From contig CAJNDS010000424.1 in NCBI GenBank assembly GCA_905221605.1, forward strand, positions 560,978-624,977: a stretch of 64,000 nucleotides of DNA, in the 5' to 3' direction. Positions 41,676 through 55,300 of this stretch are shown here, one piece after another (the stretch's first letter is position 1; every line of letters begins with the position of its first letter). The notes beneath the pieces were generated by a model. The model worked only from the letters and a program-made list of their open reading frames with translations, did not search any database and was not told the origin of the DNA. The position numbers were made by a program, and so were the translations under genes. The stretch comes from Symbiodinium natans. Taxonomy: Eukaryota > Sar > Dinophyceae > Suessiales > Symbiodiniaceae.

Positions 41676-41849
41676 GCGCACAGCGTAGCCAGCGAGGTCC
41701 CGTTGTGCTGCGCTGTTTTTCGGGTTTTTTAGGGTTTTGGGTTTTTAGAGTTTTTAGGTGTTTTTTAAAGGGGCTTTTTCGGGTTTTTCGGGTTGTTTTC
41801 AGGTTTTCAGGGTTTTAAGGGTTTTAGGGATTACGGTTCTTGGGGTTTT

Positions 41850-43064
41850 AGGGTTTAGCGTACCTGCAAACAGGTAGCGATGAGCCATGTTGTCTTAGAC
41901 GATGTTATCTGCAGCATTTTGGTACCGAACCGAGCGTAATCCCACGTTGATTGGTGCCACATTCTGGTCCGACACACACCATGCAACAGCACGTAACACG
42001 GCTCTTGTCCAGCTAGTGTCCGATTACCTTTAGGTTTAAGGTTAGGGTTAGGTTTTCGAATCCTCTGGGCACAGCAATGGTGCAGCTCTGGCACGGCAGG
42101 CATCCTAACATAGCCACATCAGCGACCATCTCATTGCTATAGTCGAGTGTAAGCGTTCTATTGTACCTGGTGCCCTCTGACCATGCGTTGCCATTGGTTG
42201 CCATTTGTGATTGGCCATTCGGCTCCTGCGTCTTTGCTGGGAGCACTTTTTTGGCCGGCCTTCAAGAATGTGAGTCTGGCAGATAGCCAGCGTGGTAGCT
42301 ACCTGCAGATCCATGGGGCTGACCTTCATGAGACTTGTAGCCCATGGTACCCTTTACCCTGTACTTGGGTTCTGGTTCCCTAAACCCTAAACCCTAAACC
42401 CTAAACCTTAAACCCCCAACAAAGGGTGCCCTTTGCTGTAATATGGTTACTGGGAGCTACCAAGGAGAGTTTGCTTCAAGTTGGTACACCGGAGACCAAC
42501 TTGCAGAACTTTGCCTGGTACCCTACTGATCTCATAATTGCTCGTGGCGCTGCTCGCAGTAATTGCCCGACAGACCTCGCATTCCAAGCTGCCGCCCGTG
42601 CAGCGAGAAGAAGCCCGAGGAAAAATATTCGGGCACTTGCTGTTTCCTCCGGGACTTTGCAGGTATTCGGTCTGTATACACATAGCCAAAGGCTGGCTGC
42701 CCACGATTCATACGGGTGGGTCTCCTCAAGCCTTTGCCTTCTCACAATTCTTCACTGGTTTCTGAGGGAGTGGACGTACGCACAGCTCCTCTCCTCTTTG
42801 ACGGCCGACCTTACAAACTCCATCGTGTCCGTGCGAAGCACCAAAGCTCTTTGGCTTCAGCTGTGGATCATAGAGCCTAAGTATGGGGGCCGTTCGCTTA
42901 GCTTAGAAGGACCCCCCCCCCCCCCCGCCCTCCCAAAGTACTGTAGCCCCAAAACCCAGAAGACCCCGAGATTCGAGGGCTTTAGGGGGGGATGTTTGGT
43001 ACATTGTCATTTTCTTGTCTTGCTTTTCCACGGATTCTGTAGGAAACCTGATACAGCACCCTAA
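41850..43064 (+). other. unassigned stretch before the ABC exons
   Basis: Contains a family A MITE (42333-42464) and a 212-codon + frame (42426-43064) that starts inside that MITE, while several other frames on both strands are also open. Part of it may hold N-terminal ABC exons, but I could not place one. Confidence 0.35.
42333..42464. mobile_element. MITE family A copy with a telomeric array at its centre
   Basis: Ends ACTTGTAGCCCATGGTACC / GGTTACTGGGAGCTACCAAG. The usual TTATAAAGTAACCAACCC core is replaced by about five CCCTAAA-type units (42380-42417). Confidence 0.7.
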
Positions 43065-43252
43065 CAGGGCATCCCAGGGGGCCCTTTATTCTTAGTTTCT
43101 AGTAGGGACTGTAGCACCCCCGGTACGTGAAGGTTGAAGTTCAAAGGTCATAAGTGAAGCTAAGGCACCCTAGAGCATGACTCAAAAGTAGGTCCCTTAA
43201 AACGGAGCCCTGAGAGGCTCCCCCCAAACCCTAAACCCTACTCCTTCGCTAG

Positions 43253-43370
43253 GAGCCTGTCAACCTCTGCTCAGGATCTTTCCCTGGTCTACAGCCGGCT
43301 CTTCTCGATGTTGGCCTGGCAGATTGCCACGGCACCCCTCTTCCTCATCTTGGCCGCTGGCCTCCGAAAA
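43253..43370 (+). CDS. ABC gene exon: permease helix
   Basis: C-strand repeats, TCGCTAG|; SLSTSAQDLSLVYSRLFS then MLAWQIATAPLFLILAAG, fitting 'AL..kDl..Fy..l..f......P.f'. Open to TAA at 43371; the donor is not clear. Confidence 0.6.
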
Positions 43371-46300
43371 TAATCATTATCATGTTATCATCAGTATATG
43401 AAGAATATTATCAGGATTATTACTATTAGTAGTATTGTTACTAATATTCTCACCCTAAACCCTAAGCCCTAAACCCTAAACCTTAAAATAACAACAAAAC
43501 AAACAAGTCCACAGACCTCAGACTGAGCCAAGATACCTTCGGCATGCAAGCTCGTGCAGTAGGGTTTAGAGTCTAGGCTTTAGGGCTTAGGGTTTACGGT
43601 TTCAGCACACAGGTCGAATACATACACGTGTACGGGATCTTGAGGGGTGAGTATCTTGAGGTTAAAGGTCTCGGGAGAGCTCTGAGAGTTTAAGGGCTGG
43701 CAGTCCCCAAACCCTCAGAACCTACACCCCCAAAGCTCCCAACCGCGAAAACCCTAAAATTCAATCCTCGGAGCCCCCCTTTAACCCCGGAACCCGCCCT
43801 CAAGAACACAAAGCTCCTAACCCTAAACCCGAAACCCTAAACCCGAAACCCTAAACCCGAAACCCTAAACCCGAAACCCTAAACCCTAAACCCTAAACTC
43901 CTAAACCCTAAACCCTAAACTCCCAAGCTCAAAACCCCCCTTTCCTGCAAGCAAGGACCCGATGATCCAAGCGATGCGTGGCTGCAAGAACAGTCAACCC
44001 AGGGTTTAGGGTTTAGGGTTTAGGGTTCAGGGTTTAGCGTTTAGGGTTTAGGGTTCAGGGTTCAAAGGTTTAGGGTGCAGGGTTCAGGGTTTAGGGTTTA
44101 GGGTTTAGGGTTCAGGGTTCAGAGTTCAAAGGTTTAGGGTGCAGGGTTTAGGGTTTAGGGTTCAGGGGTTTAGGGTGCAGGGTTTGGGCGTCTGTAGGGC
44201 CGAGGGTGCACCAGGAGATAATGTACAAAACCGACATGCCCTCAACCCTGAACCCTAAACCCTAAACCCTAAACCCTATGAACCCTAAACCCTGAACCGA
44301 ATCTCAGGTGGTTCGCGTCGTCTCTTCAGAGCCTCTTGGACTGGACCCAGAGAACGGGCCCAGAGTTTGGGTGTAGGGTTTAGGGTTTAGGGTTTAGGGT
44401 TTAGGGTTTAGGGTTTAGGAGCCTCAACAACAATTGCAGCACCTTCCCTCTAAGAGTAGTTTCATGGGCCCTGAACATGGTGGTCCGTTACCCTCAATGC
44501 GTCTGAAGTATGGGCCCTTAGTTTGTATAGGGTATATACGGGGAAACGTGTAACTACCCATAGATTCCCGAAACCCCGTGCTGCCCTAAACCTGCAGTTT
44601 TCCTGATTCCCAATCCAAGGTTACATAACCAACAGGTTTAGGGTTCAGTAGCCTCAACAATCTATTGCAGCTACCCATAGATTCCCGAAACCCAAACCTG
44701 CAGTTTTCCTGATTCCAAGGTTACATAACCAACTCGATGCTTCAATCATACATCTCAGGCCCGACATTTCGACAGATCCTGGGGGAATTATGTTGTATAG
44801 GCGTGCCTGTCAACAATAAAGTAAAATTTCTTGGAAGTTTAGTAGCATGAAATCTTAATTGAGATTCCAAACTTTTCGGGGCTGGGGTGGGGGGAGTCAG
44901 GATGTTGGAGTGTCTTTCAGGAGTCAAGGTTCGTTTGGTTTAGGGCTTTGGGCATTTGGGGTCTCGTTGTCATGTGTTACAGGGTTTCAGGGGTCTTCCA
45001 GATGTTTGCTCTGCAGGCTTCGAGTTTTGTAGGGTCTGCAGGGTTCAGACCCTAAACCCCAAACCCCACACCCTAAACCCTAAACCCCAAACCCTAAACG
45101 GTCCGCTCCTTCCTGTCCAAGGGGGGGTGTCTCTGTAGGAATGCTTTTGCATCAGGAGGGGCTTAGGGTTTAGGGTTTAGGGTTTAGGGTTTAGGGTTTA
45201 GGGTTGCTTATGGCAGACCCCACTTTTTAGGTTTTGGGTTTGTAGGGTTTATAGGGTTTGTAGGGTTTGTAGGGTTTATAGGGTTTATAGGGTTGATAGG
45301 GATGATAGGGTTTATAGGGTTTATAGGGTTTGTAGGCTTTATAGGGTTCATAGGGTTTATAGGGTTTGTAGGGTTTGTAGGGTTTATAGGGTGTATAGGT
45401 TTTATAGGGTTTATAGGGTTTATAGGGTTTGTAGGGTTTATAGGGTTGATAGGATTTATAGGGTTTGTAGGGTTTATAGGGTTTATGGGGTTTATAGGGT
45501 TTTATAGGGTTTAGCGGGCTTATAGGGTTTTTAGGGTGTGTGGGGGGTTTACGGGGTTTACAGGGTCTAGGGATCAGGATTTTTGGTTGATTCTCTTCTG
45601 CCCTCCGGCATGTCTACCGGTGGAGCAGGTGGCGGCCAGGCCTACTACAAGTTGAAGATGGATGATGAGGTGCCTAAACCCTAAACCCCAAACCCCTGAA
45701 CCCTAAACCCTTGGGCCGTTCTTCACCTCTCCTTCCCTGTGTCAGAAGTGCACATTAAGGTGAGTTCTTCAAATTGTTGTGCCTTTTTTGGCCACCTTAG
45801 ATAAGAGAGGGGCCGCCATTGTAGTAAGGACCCCAAAAGGGACCATATATTAGAGAAGTGACCCTAAACCCTAAACCTAAACCCCAATATAGAGGGCTGT
45901 CCACCTCAGCCTTTTTCGCCCTGAGCACGTATAAGGGGGTTTACGACAACAAAAGAGCCTGTAGGATCCCCTTGTAGTAAGGACTTCAGTAGGGTATCCC
46001 TAAACCCTAAACCCTACCCTAAACCCTAAACCCTAAACCCCCCCATCAGGACCCCAATAAGGTACCCCTCATTTCAGAATCCCTTATTTCCAACTGAGAA
46101 GCGGGACCTCGACAACCCAGATCAGCGCATCAGTGAGTCCGCAGAGCAGCCCCTCGAGAGCACGTGCGTGGATGAATGTGCATAGGGTTTAGGGTTTAGG
46201 GTTTAGGGTTTTTAGGGTTTAGGGTTTTAGGGTTTAGGATGTAGGGTTTAGGGTTTAGGGTTTAGGGTTTAGGAGCCTTCACCTCTTCGGCACGGGAAGC

Positions 46301-49300
46301 CGCTGCCCCCAGGTTTGCCTTCATGATGTATGTCCTCTTCTCCGGCTTCCTGTCGGCTGTGCAACTCTGCTCAACAGCCTCCGAGCCCCAGGGGCGAGTT
46401 TAGGGTTTAGGGTTTAGGGTTTAGGGTTTCGGGCGAAGCCCTCAACCCCCTAAGCCATGGTCTCCCCCAAAACTGCCGAGCCCTCACCTTGCAACCCCTA
46501 TAAACCATAGAGCCCATATGCCCTAAACCCTAAACCCGAAAATCCAAACCCTAAACCCTAAACCCGCCCCCCCCCACCAAAAAAAAAAAAAATAATAAAA
46601 TAATAATAATAATAATAAAAAAAAAATATATATATATATATATAATAAGAAACTCAAAGCGCCCTAAGGTTCGGGATGCTTGCCTGGGCAGGGGCCAAGC
46701 CCCCAGCACACTGTGAATCCTGCGGGTTCTTCGGGTTTAGGGTCTTGGGGTTTAGGGGTTAAGGGTTTTAGGGTTCAGGGTTTAGGGTTTAAGGTTTAGG
46801 GTTGAGGGTTTAGGGCAAACCTCATAGAGTTGAGGGTTCGGGGTCTTTGGGTTTAACGCCCCCTTGGGCAGTACGCACCATGCGGAAATGGCATGGGCGG
46901 GGGGGGGGGGGGGGGGGCGCATCACAGTCCGATAAACTGCACTTGGAGGTTCATGGTACTTATTAACCAGTTATAACTGTACTTATAACCCACTTATCAG
47001 CCCCTTAAGTGCCCTAATATGGTTATAAGTACAGTTATAATTGGTTAATAAATGCCATGAACCTCCAAGCATTGGTGCTGGGTTCCCTGTTCCCCCCCCC
47101 CCCCCCCCCCCCGCCGTGAGCTTTCACAGGCCACCACCCAAACCATCGCCTTCTAGGGTTTAGGGCTGCCCGCCTAATTTCCCCTAAATTCCCACCATCA
47201 AGAATGTTTCGGAGTTCGATGAAGCCACCTTCAAACACTTCAAGTGGGGTCGAGGGTCTTTTGGGCGCGCAGGGGGTAATTTGGGAGTGCACGCCATGAA
47301 AAATGATACGGCCTAAGCAGGCTGGGTGGGGAATTTGGGCTTAAGTTTAGGGACTAGTAGGTACATGCAGGAAGTAGGTATATGTATAAACATAAAAATA
47401 TATATATATATATATATAACACTATATGAAGCTTTTAAGGGGTTCTAAGAGGCGCCACATAGAGCCCTTACAGGGTCTATATAGGGATATGTCTACATGT
47501 CTACGTCCCTCATTCCCCGCTAAGAACCAGTAGGTGGTTTCGGGGGAGGAAGCTCGCGCGCGCGCGCCCGCGAGTGTTTGGAACTTATAGAGTTTGTAAA
47601 GGTTTTGGGGATTTTGGTTTATAGGGGGTATCGGTTTGGGGGTTTATAGGGTTTAGGGTGCATTGGTTTGAGGGTTTAAGGTTTGTAGTGTTTGGGGCAC
47701 GGCAGAGGATTCACGATTGAGGCTTACAGGATTCCCCGTATCAGGAGCCTACAAACGACTACATTCGGGATTGACAAGGGGCATCCCATTCTCCAGTTTT
47801 GTAGGTTTTCAGGGAGCTGCAGGGTTCTAAAGTGTCAGGGTTGAGGTTACTCCTTATACGACTTGGCTATAAACCATAGAAAGCTTGAACGTTCAGACGG
47901 AGGAGGGGAGCCGAAACAAGAGGGGCCATCATGGGATTTAGGGCTCAAACCCAAAGGTGAGCGTTTCTTCCCGAAGAGTCCTTGGCCATACAACCAGTAG
48001 GGCTTGACCAGGTGGGCCATTTGGGCCTTGGTCTTAGGGCTTATAGGGTTTCAGGGTAGATAGGGTTCCGGGTTCATAGGGCTTACAGGTTTGCTAGCGT
48101 TTCAAGGTTTTTTAGGGTTTATAGCGCATGCATGGTTTAGAGGGTATGTGGGGTCGATAGGGTTTCGGAACTGGGTAGTTGGGGTGGGGGGTTAGCACCA
48201 GGATCCCTTAACCCTGACCTCGAGGTCATGATCCAACTGGGTGGCTACGCCCTCCTTGCAACCTGCATGGGTATGGCATGCTTGCGGCTGGTCCTCTCCA
48301 TCAGCCTCTCAGCATGGCAGGAAGCAGGAAAGGGGAAGTAGGCAGAAGCCTTTAGGCCCCAAAAGTCTCTCTTCCCCTAAACCCCTAAACCCACTCGTGA
48401 ACCCAAAGCCCGAAGCAAAACGTCCTAAACCCGATAGTGCATGAGCCTAAATCTCCAATGACCTCCAATCCCACAGCCCAACTTCACCGCGAAGCAGAAG
48501 GGTACCCGCAACAACACCACGTAAGGAGGGACGGGCGTGTGGGGTGAGAGTGGGCGGAGGGGGGTTCGGATGCGGATGGAATGCGCCCTCAGCACATGTC
48601 TCGCACCAAGGTCTCTTCGGAAACGCCTTAGTGGATGCCTTCAAGGATCAGCTTGAGACAGGCGCCCATGACTTGTGCGACGTGTGTCACGCATGCCTCG
48701 GCCATGCGTTGCTGTAAAGCCTCTACTCTCAAGCTCTCGGAATGAACGGCAGGTGCTACTTTCCGTTATTCTCTGGCACGGCTCCGTCTGCTACCCAGCT
48801 TGTAGCGGAGCAGCGTCCTAAACCCTATGCTAAGCCCTGACCCTAAACCCTAAACCCTAGAACCCGAACGTGCGTGAACCCCGAGGTGAGCATGCGGAGC
48901 CTGTGGCGCTTGCCCACGGAGACCAGGTTGAGGCGCTTCGCTCCAGGCGCCACTTCGAGTCCCACGTCGATGTGCGCGCCTGAGCATCTCAGTGTCACTG
49001 CAACAGTTTGTCATTTGGGCGGGGGGGCAACACATTGTCATTGTGCTCATGGTTCGTAGGTTATAGTCGTATCATGATGAGGCTAATGAATTGTTGATCT
49101 CAACCTCAATCTTATGTTCTTGTTGCATTCGAGGAACAGTGGCCGATTCCCGGCAAGGGAGTCACATGCCAGTGAAAAGTCTTAGAACGTGACTCCCCCG
49201 CATCTTTCGGGGGAGCAGCGCGGGGGAATCACGTGTCAGGATCTCCGGCCCAGAAAAGACCTAGATCCTTTGTTCGTGCGTATCACTTATACCATGGTTG

Positions 49301-52300
49301 TTCTCTTATCAGTGTTAACATAGTCTCACTTCGGCCATGATTTCGGCCATGACTCTTTACTGTGCCTTCATCTGACTTGTCTTTGCCGTTAAACGGCAGT
49401 GTTTTTCGCTGCCGGCAGCAAACCCACCGATTCTTGCACAGCCGCCTAAACCCTAAACCCTCAACCCTAAACCCTAAACCCAGTGCTCATGCATGTCTGC
49501 AGGCTTACAGATACAACGCTGCCTGGCTTCGCAAATCATTTTTAGCGTTCACAGTGGGCACTGTGAGGTGAGAAGTCGGAGGGGCCATAGATGCAGACAC
49601 CCTGAAAATCCCAAACCCGAAGCCCTTAACTCCAACGTGCGGCAGACTTCGAGGCGTTCATCAGCATGCTGTTTACCACCACCCTCGGCATTGTTGACTT
49701 CTTTCCCATCGTGCCCTGGCTTCAACCAACTAAACTACTTCTCTAGTTTCATTCACGACCCCCGACCCGAAGCACCCCAAACCCCCAAACCCTAAACCCT
49801 AAACCCCAAACCCTAAACCCTAAACCCCAAACCCTAAACCCTAAACCCTTCTAAACTCTTCCAGGTCATCCTCTGGTTGTACCAAGTCCCGCAAATCGAA
49901 GCAGGCGGGATCATGGGCCGTCGCAGCCGTCTCAATGGAGGGACGACCGATTTGGGGGCTTCCGAAATTAGGGGTACCTTATTGGCGGCCCCGATTATAA
50001 GGTAATCCTACTTACTTTTTGGGGGTGTATGTTAGGGGTCCCCTATTTCGTAAACCCACATTTAGCCTTTCCTTTGTCATGTTGGGGTAACATTTTACAT
50101 GTATAAGGGTACTTAAGCTCAATCAGGAGTTCGAATCCAATTTTTCAATATCCCAACCATGAACTAGTTTCGTTTTGTTCTGAATTTATTCGCAGGCTAT
50201 GATTTGGGATGTTCCCCCTTATACTAACAGTCCTTGCCCGGTACCCCTCTTACAATCCCTACTAAGGGCTGTGAGTAGAAGGGGGAACATGCCAAGCCAC
50301 GTCCCTTGTAGGGTTCTTGGGTACAAAGAAGTCGGCCTCGGGTCCTTATGGCTACCCCCTAAACCCTAAACCCCCGCAACCCCTCCTATTCTGACAAGCT
50401 TGAGAAAGAAGCTTCTCGTCCCAGGATACAATTCTCCCCACTTTTAGAATACGAAGACGATTGACCCCCCCCCCCCCCTCCCCTTCCCCCAATAGAAGCT
50501 CGAAGCGTGTTTTTAATATTGGGGGGGGGGAGATTGGCTTGAAGGTTTTTGAGGCCCTGAACCCCCCCCCCCCCGCCCCCTTAGGAATGGGGTTTAAAAG
50601 GCGGGGTCGGTTTCGGCAGGATTTTCCGGAAGTGTTTTTTTAATATTTGTGTGTGTGTATTTAATACAAGCGGGAAGTGATTATTACATATCCGTAGCTT
50701 GGTACAGGCAACTCAGCTCAAGTTCTTTAATCCAAAGCCCGAATACTTAAGCCTTTCCTGAGAGCAGCGACCAGAGCACCCTCGGGACCCTCAGCAGGAG
50801 TTCTCAACTTCGGCGACGCTGTGCGGTGCCAAACTGGATACATGCAGGTGGCGAAGGCCACTTACTGACGGTCTGTAGGCTTGTTTAGGGCTTTATCTCT
50901 GCCCCCCCATCAGTTAATATTAACACCCCTACCCCCTAATATTAAATCTCCCCCCCATGATAATTGCATAGTAGGTGGCGGGGTAGTTAGTACAGTTAGT
51001 ATTAGGGGGTGGGGGGGGGGGGGGGGGGGGGGGGGGGGAATATTTAGGGCTTATGGCTCAGGGAATTGAGGAAGTAGGTCATAGGTAAGGTTACCCTTTG
51101 TGTAGGACTGAAGCATCGAGTTGGTTCTGCATCGAGTTGGTTCTGCACCTTCGGCATTCGGAGTCCTGTAGATTCAGGTTTAGGGTTTAGGGTTTAGGGT
51201 TTAGGGTGCAACCTCAGGTCACAAAATCAGATAGCCAGAACCCTTAAAAACCCCACAAGGCAAAGCAAAACCGAAAACCGAAGCAAAGCAAAACGGAACC
51301 TGAACGCAGCACCGGAGGTCATGGACTTCCTTGCGAATTCCTACGCCAAGCTCAAGCAGCTGCAGCTCTCTCTTCGTGGGTTTTTAGAGGTCTTTTGGGG
51401 GTTTAGGGTTCAGGGTTTAGTGTTTCTTGAGGTCTTTTGAGGGTTTAGGGTTTATTGAAGCTGTTCAGGGTTCAGGTCCAGAGAAGTTTCGAAGAAAGTT
51501 TCGAGGATTTTCAAGGAGTTTCTTTTTTTCCATTTTCTTTGTACTTTAAAGTTACAGGGGCTTGGGGGGGCCCTGACCACCAAACCACCAAATCCCCAAA
51601 CCCCTAAACCCCCAAACCCCCAAACCCCCAAACCCCCAAACCCCCAAACCCCCAAACCCCTAAACCCCTAAACCCCTAAACCCCTAAACCCCTAAACCCT
51701 AAACCCTAAACCTGTCCAAGGCAGGCGAACGGGGAGCGACTCTGGCAGCTCTGGGAAGCCGCTGATGAGGCTCCGAGTCGGAGTCCCCTAGCCCTAAACC
51801 CTAAACACTAAACCCTAAACCCTAAACCCTAAAACCTAGACTTATGAACGTCAGGTAGCTGCGTCCGCGCCGCGGGTCCGCGGGTCCGCGCGTCCGGGTG
51901 TCCGCCTGTCCGGGTGTCCGTCCGACGTCTCTGCGCCGCGTCAGCGCGCTTGCGCGGGTCCGTGCTGTCTCGGGTTCGTGGCAATATCTGCGCAGTGAGG
52001 GCACCAAAGAAGTCCATGCTTACCCACACAGAGCGCAGTGCAAGTCCGACACTTTTTCGAAAGGACCCGTGCAAACCCCGAAGCCCCAACACAAGACTAG
52101 AGATTCTGCCCCCGAATTGCAGAGCACCCCTGAATCCGAAACAATATTTCAGTGAAACAGCCTCCAAACCTTTCAACCCAACCCCCCCATCTCGACCCCG
52201 ACAAGGCGGGGTTGGGTTTGCTTGTAACAGCCCCAAACCCCCAAACCCAACCCGCCCCATCTTGACCGGGTTTTGCTTGAAATACAGCCCCAAACCCCTA

Positions 52301-55300
52301 CACCCAAGCCTCCAATCTGAATGCTTGAAAAGGCTCAAACCCCTAAACCCAACCCTGTGCTTGAAATACAGCCCCAAATGTCGAAACCCAATCCCTTCCA
52401 TCGGTACCCCCGAGTTCAACCCCCATATCTGCACCTCGAGAAGGGGGTTGGGCCAACCCATGGGGATACAGCCCCAAACCCAAAAACCGCCTCCTCTGGA
52501 CTGCGAGAAGGGGGTTTGTTTGCTTGACATAAAGCCCAAGCCCCCCTATCTCAAGGTTTGCTTGAACCCAAACCTAAACCCAACCCCCCCATCTGGACCC
52601 GAGAAGGGGGGGTTGGGTTTGCCCCAAACCTCAAAACCGAACAGCCCCCGAAATCCAACCACGCCCATCAGGACCCCCTAAACCTAACCCCAACACCTGG
52701 ACCGAGAAGGGGGGGTTGGGTTTGCTTAATACAGCCCCAAACCCTTAAACCCAATCCCCCATCTCGACCCGAAGGGGGAGTTGCTTGAACTGCAGCTCCA
52801 AACCCCGAAAACCAACCCCCTGCGGTTGGTTTGAAATGCAGCCCCAAAGAACCCAAACCCCCCATCTGGACCCCGACAAAAGGGGGTTGGGTTAGTTGAA
52901 ACCCCAAACCCCTAAAACCCCCCAGCTGGACCCCGAGAAGGGGTTGGGTTTACCCTAAACCCAACCACAAGAAAAGGGTTGGGCCCCCTCCCCAGACCTC
53001 GAAACTGCCCCTAAACCTCATTTCAAGTTTTCTGTAAGCCCGGAGCTGCAAATAGCTACGAAGCAAAATCGCTCCACCCTGTAGGAACTTTTCCGACATA
53101 TATGTCAGGAGCGCATGTCATCTGCAAGTCCCGCGCAAGAAGAAGTCACATTCCGAAACCGAAAGTCTTAGATGAGGTATATGTTTTTCCAGCGAAAGGC
53201 TTGCATACATATACGTTCGCGGGTCTGAGCGCTTTTAGTTTCGCACGTCCGTGTGCGCGTCAGTGGTTCATCGTGCACGCGCGTCCGCATATCCGCGCGT
53301 TCGAGTCCGCATGTCCGCGCGTCCGCGTGTCCGCACGCGTTCCTTTGCGCCAAACCTTTGCAGCTATAGTGTTCATGAGTGAAACCCTAAACCCCAACCC
53401 CTGATACCCGAAACCCTGATACCCTAAACCCCAAACCCTAAAGCATCCCAAAAGTCTTAAACCCTTTGCCCTAAATTACTTGATCCACCCTAAAGAGCCC
53501 CTAAGTATCCCTAAATGAACCCTCAGCCCACGCAGAAAAGGGCTTCTGAGCTCAGGGCCTGGTCTATTTTTTGCGCTGCTAGGTCAAGCGATGAAGACTC
53601 GCACCCTTAAGGCTGTACCCCTGCCCTTCAGACAGTCCGAAAAGGCCTCGTTTTGTACTTTAGCAATCTTCAAGAAGGGTCCCCTTAACCCAAGAGTACC
53701 AAACCCAGCGGTCCAAGGTAAAGTCCCCCCAAACTCTGCTAAACCCTAATAACCCTAAACCCTAAACCCTAAACCCTAAACCCTAAACCCTAAACCCTAA
53801 ACCCTAAACCCTAAACCCTAAACCCTAAACCCTAAACCCTAAACCCTAAACCCTAAACCCTTTACCTTGAGCTAGGTCAACGAGGAGCCACCTGAAGACT
53901 CGACCATCGAGTTCATGGCCTGCGTCCTTTCGAGGCAATCAGATAAAGCCACTTGGGGATTGTAGGCGTTTAGGGTTTAGGGTTTAGGGTTTAGGGTTTA
54001 GGGTTTAGGGTTTAGGGGTTTCGGGTCTAGGTTTCGGGGGTTTAGGGGTGTAGGGTTTAGGGTGCAGGGTTCAGTGTTTAGGGTTTAGGGTTTAGGGATT
54101 CCCGCATTGAGGGAAATCTGCGGCCAGGCCTATATAGGGTTTGGGGCTTACGGGTTAGGGCGCGTGCCCTTTACATTGGTGTAGTAAGAAACGAAGCTAA
54201 CCTTTGAACCCCAAACTCGGAAAGCCGTTCTATCACGGCACGCAGTTACTGAAGGTGAACCCAAACCCGGGATTGCCTTGCTAAACCCTAGTACCCTAAA
54301 CCCTAATACCCTAATTCCCTCATACCCTAAAACCCTAACACCCACATACCCTAGTACCCAAATACCCTAATACCCTTAAACCCTGACGGGACGGTAAGGA
54401 CACGGATGTGGCGTTTGCCTTCAGAGAGCTCTACGTCTTCGCGCCCGGGGGCAGCACCGCTGTGGGTGGAGATCCTCGGCTGAAGCTGTCAGCTGTATAA
54501 ACCCTAAACCCTAAACCCTAAACCCTAAACCCTATAGATTAAAGGATCAAGCGACTCAAGGAGGGACCCTTACTAGGGATTTAGGGGGATAGGGGCGATT
54601 TAAGGGTATATACAGGGGTTAGACAGGGGAATAAGATTGGGCCCCTCCTTTCACCTCTCAAAAAAGGCTGACAGTAAGTCTCGTTTTCTCCTAAGTTGTT
54701 TCAATGGCATCTTAGAAACCCCCAACAAGGGTCACTTACTAGGTTCCCTGCTTTGCATGGCCCTTTGGCGTAGTTAGGGTTTGAGGTTAAGGTTTTTTTT
54801 TTTTTTTGTGGGGGGGTGGAGCCAAGGTGAGCCTGGCGTGCGAAGTGGGCAAAGGCAGTGAGTGCAAGTGCAAATGGTCAGTTCTGCAAGTTTTCGTCTC
54901 TTTCGGTACCATGGATATAAGGGGCCTGTTTCGGGAGCCTGCCACATGGTCCGGTTGAAGGAACCTCAGCGTAAGCAAGCTTGTTCGCTTGCTGCCGTCC
55001 CCAGCATACGCAGCCTGAATGCCATCAGCCTCTTCACTAATCCCTATAAGCTATCCCACGCTTAAGCCATGCTTGTAGCGCGCAAGGCCTGCTGATCACC
55101 GGGGGATCAGGCCGGGTTCTGCTGCGCCCAGCTCGCCTGTAGGAGCAAAGGCCCTATAGACACCCCAACAATATTCAGTCTGAACCCTAAAACCTAAATC
55201 CCATATGGGGGTTTTGCCATATTCGGGGTACCTTATGAACGTCCTGATGATAAGGGGATCTTACTTTTGGGGGGTCGAGATGAGGGGGTCCCCTATGTTC

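Noticed and set aside
45293-45514. 73-codon ORF of GFIGFI repeats
   Set aside because: Translation of the 9-base telomere variant array.
49503-49567. GT donor at GTGAG|GTGAGA
   Set aside because: Best-looking donor, but it breaks phase with the next exon; the GC donor 10 bp upstream keeps DFEAF in frame. Kept as an alternative only.
51829-52681. 236-codon (-) and 255-codon (+) ORFs
   Set aside because: Both read through a tandem repeat with a unit that keeps frames open; proline- and glycine-rich periodic translations, no family match.
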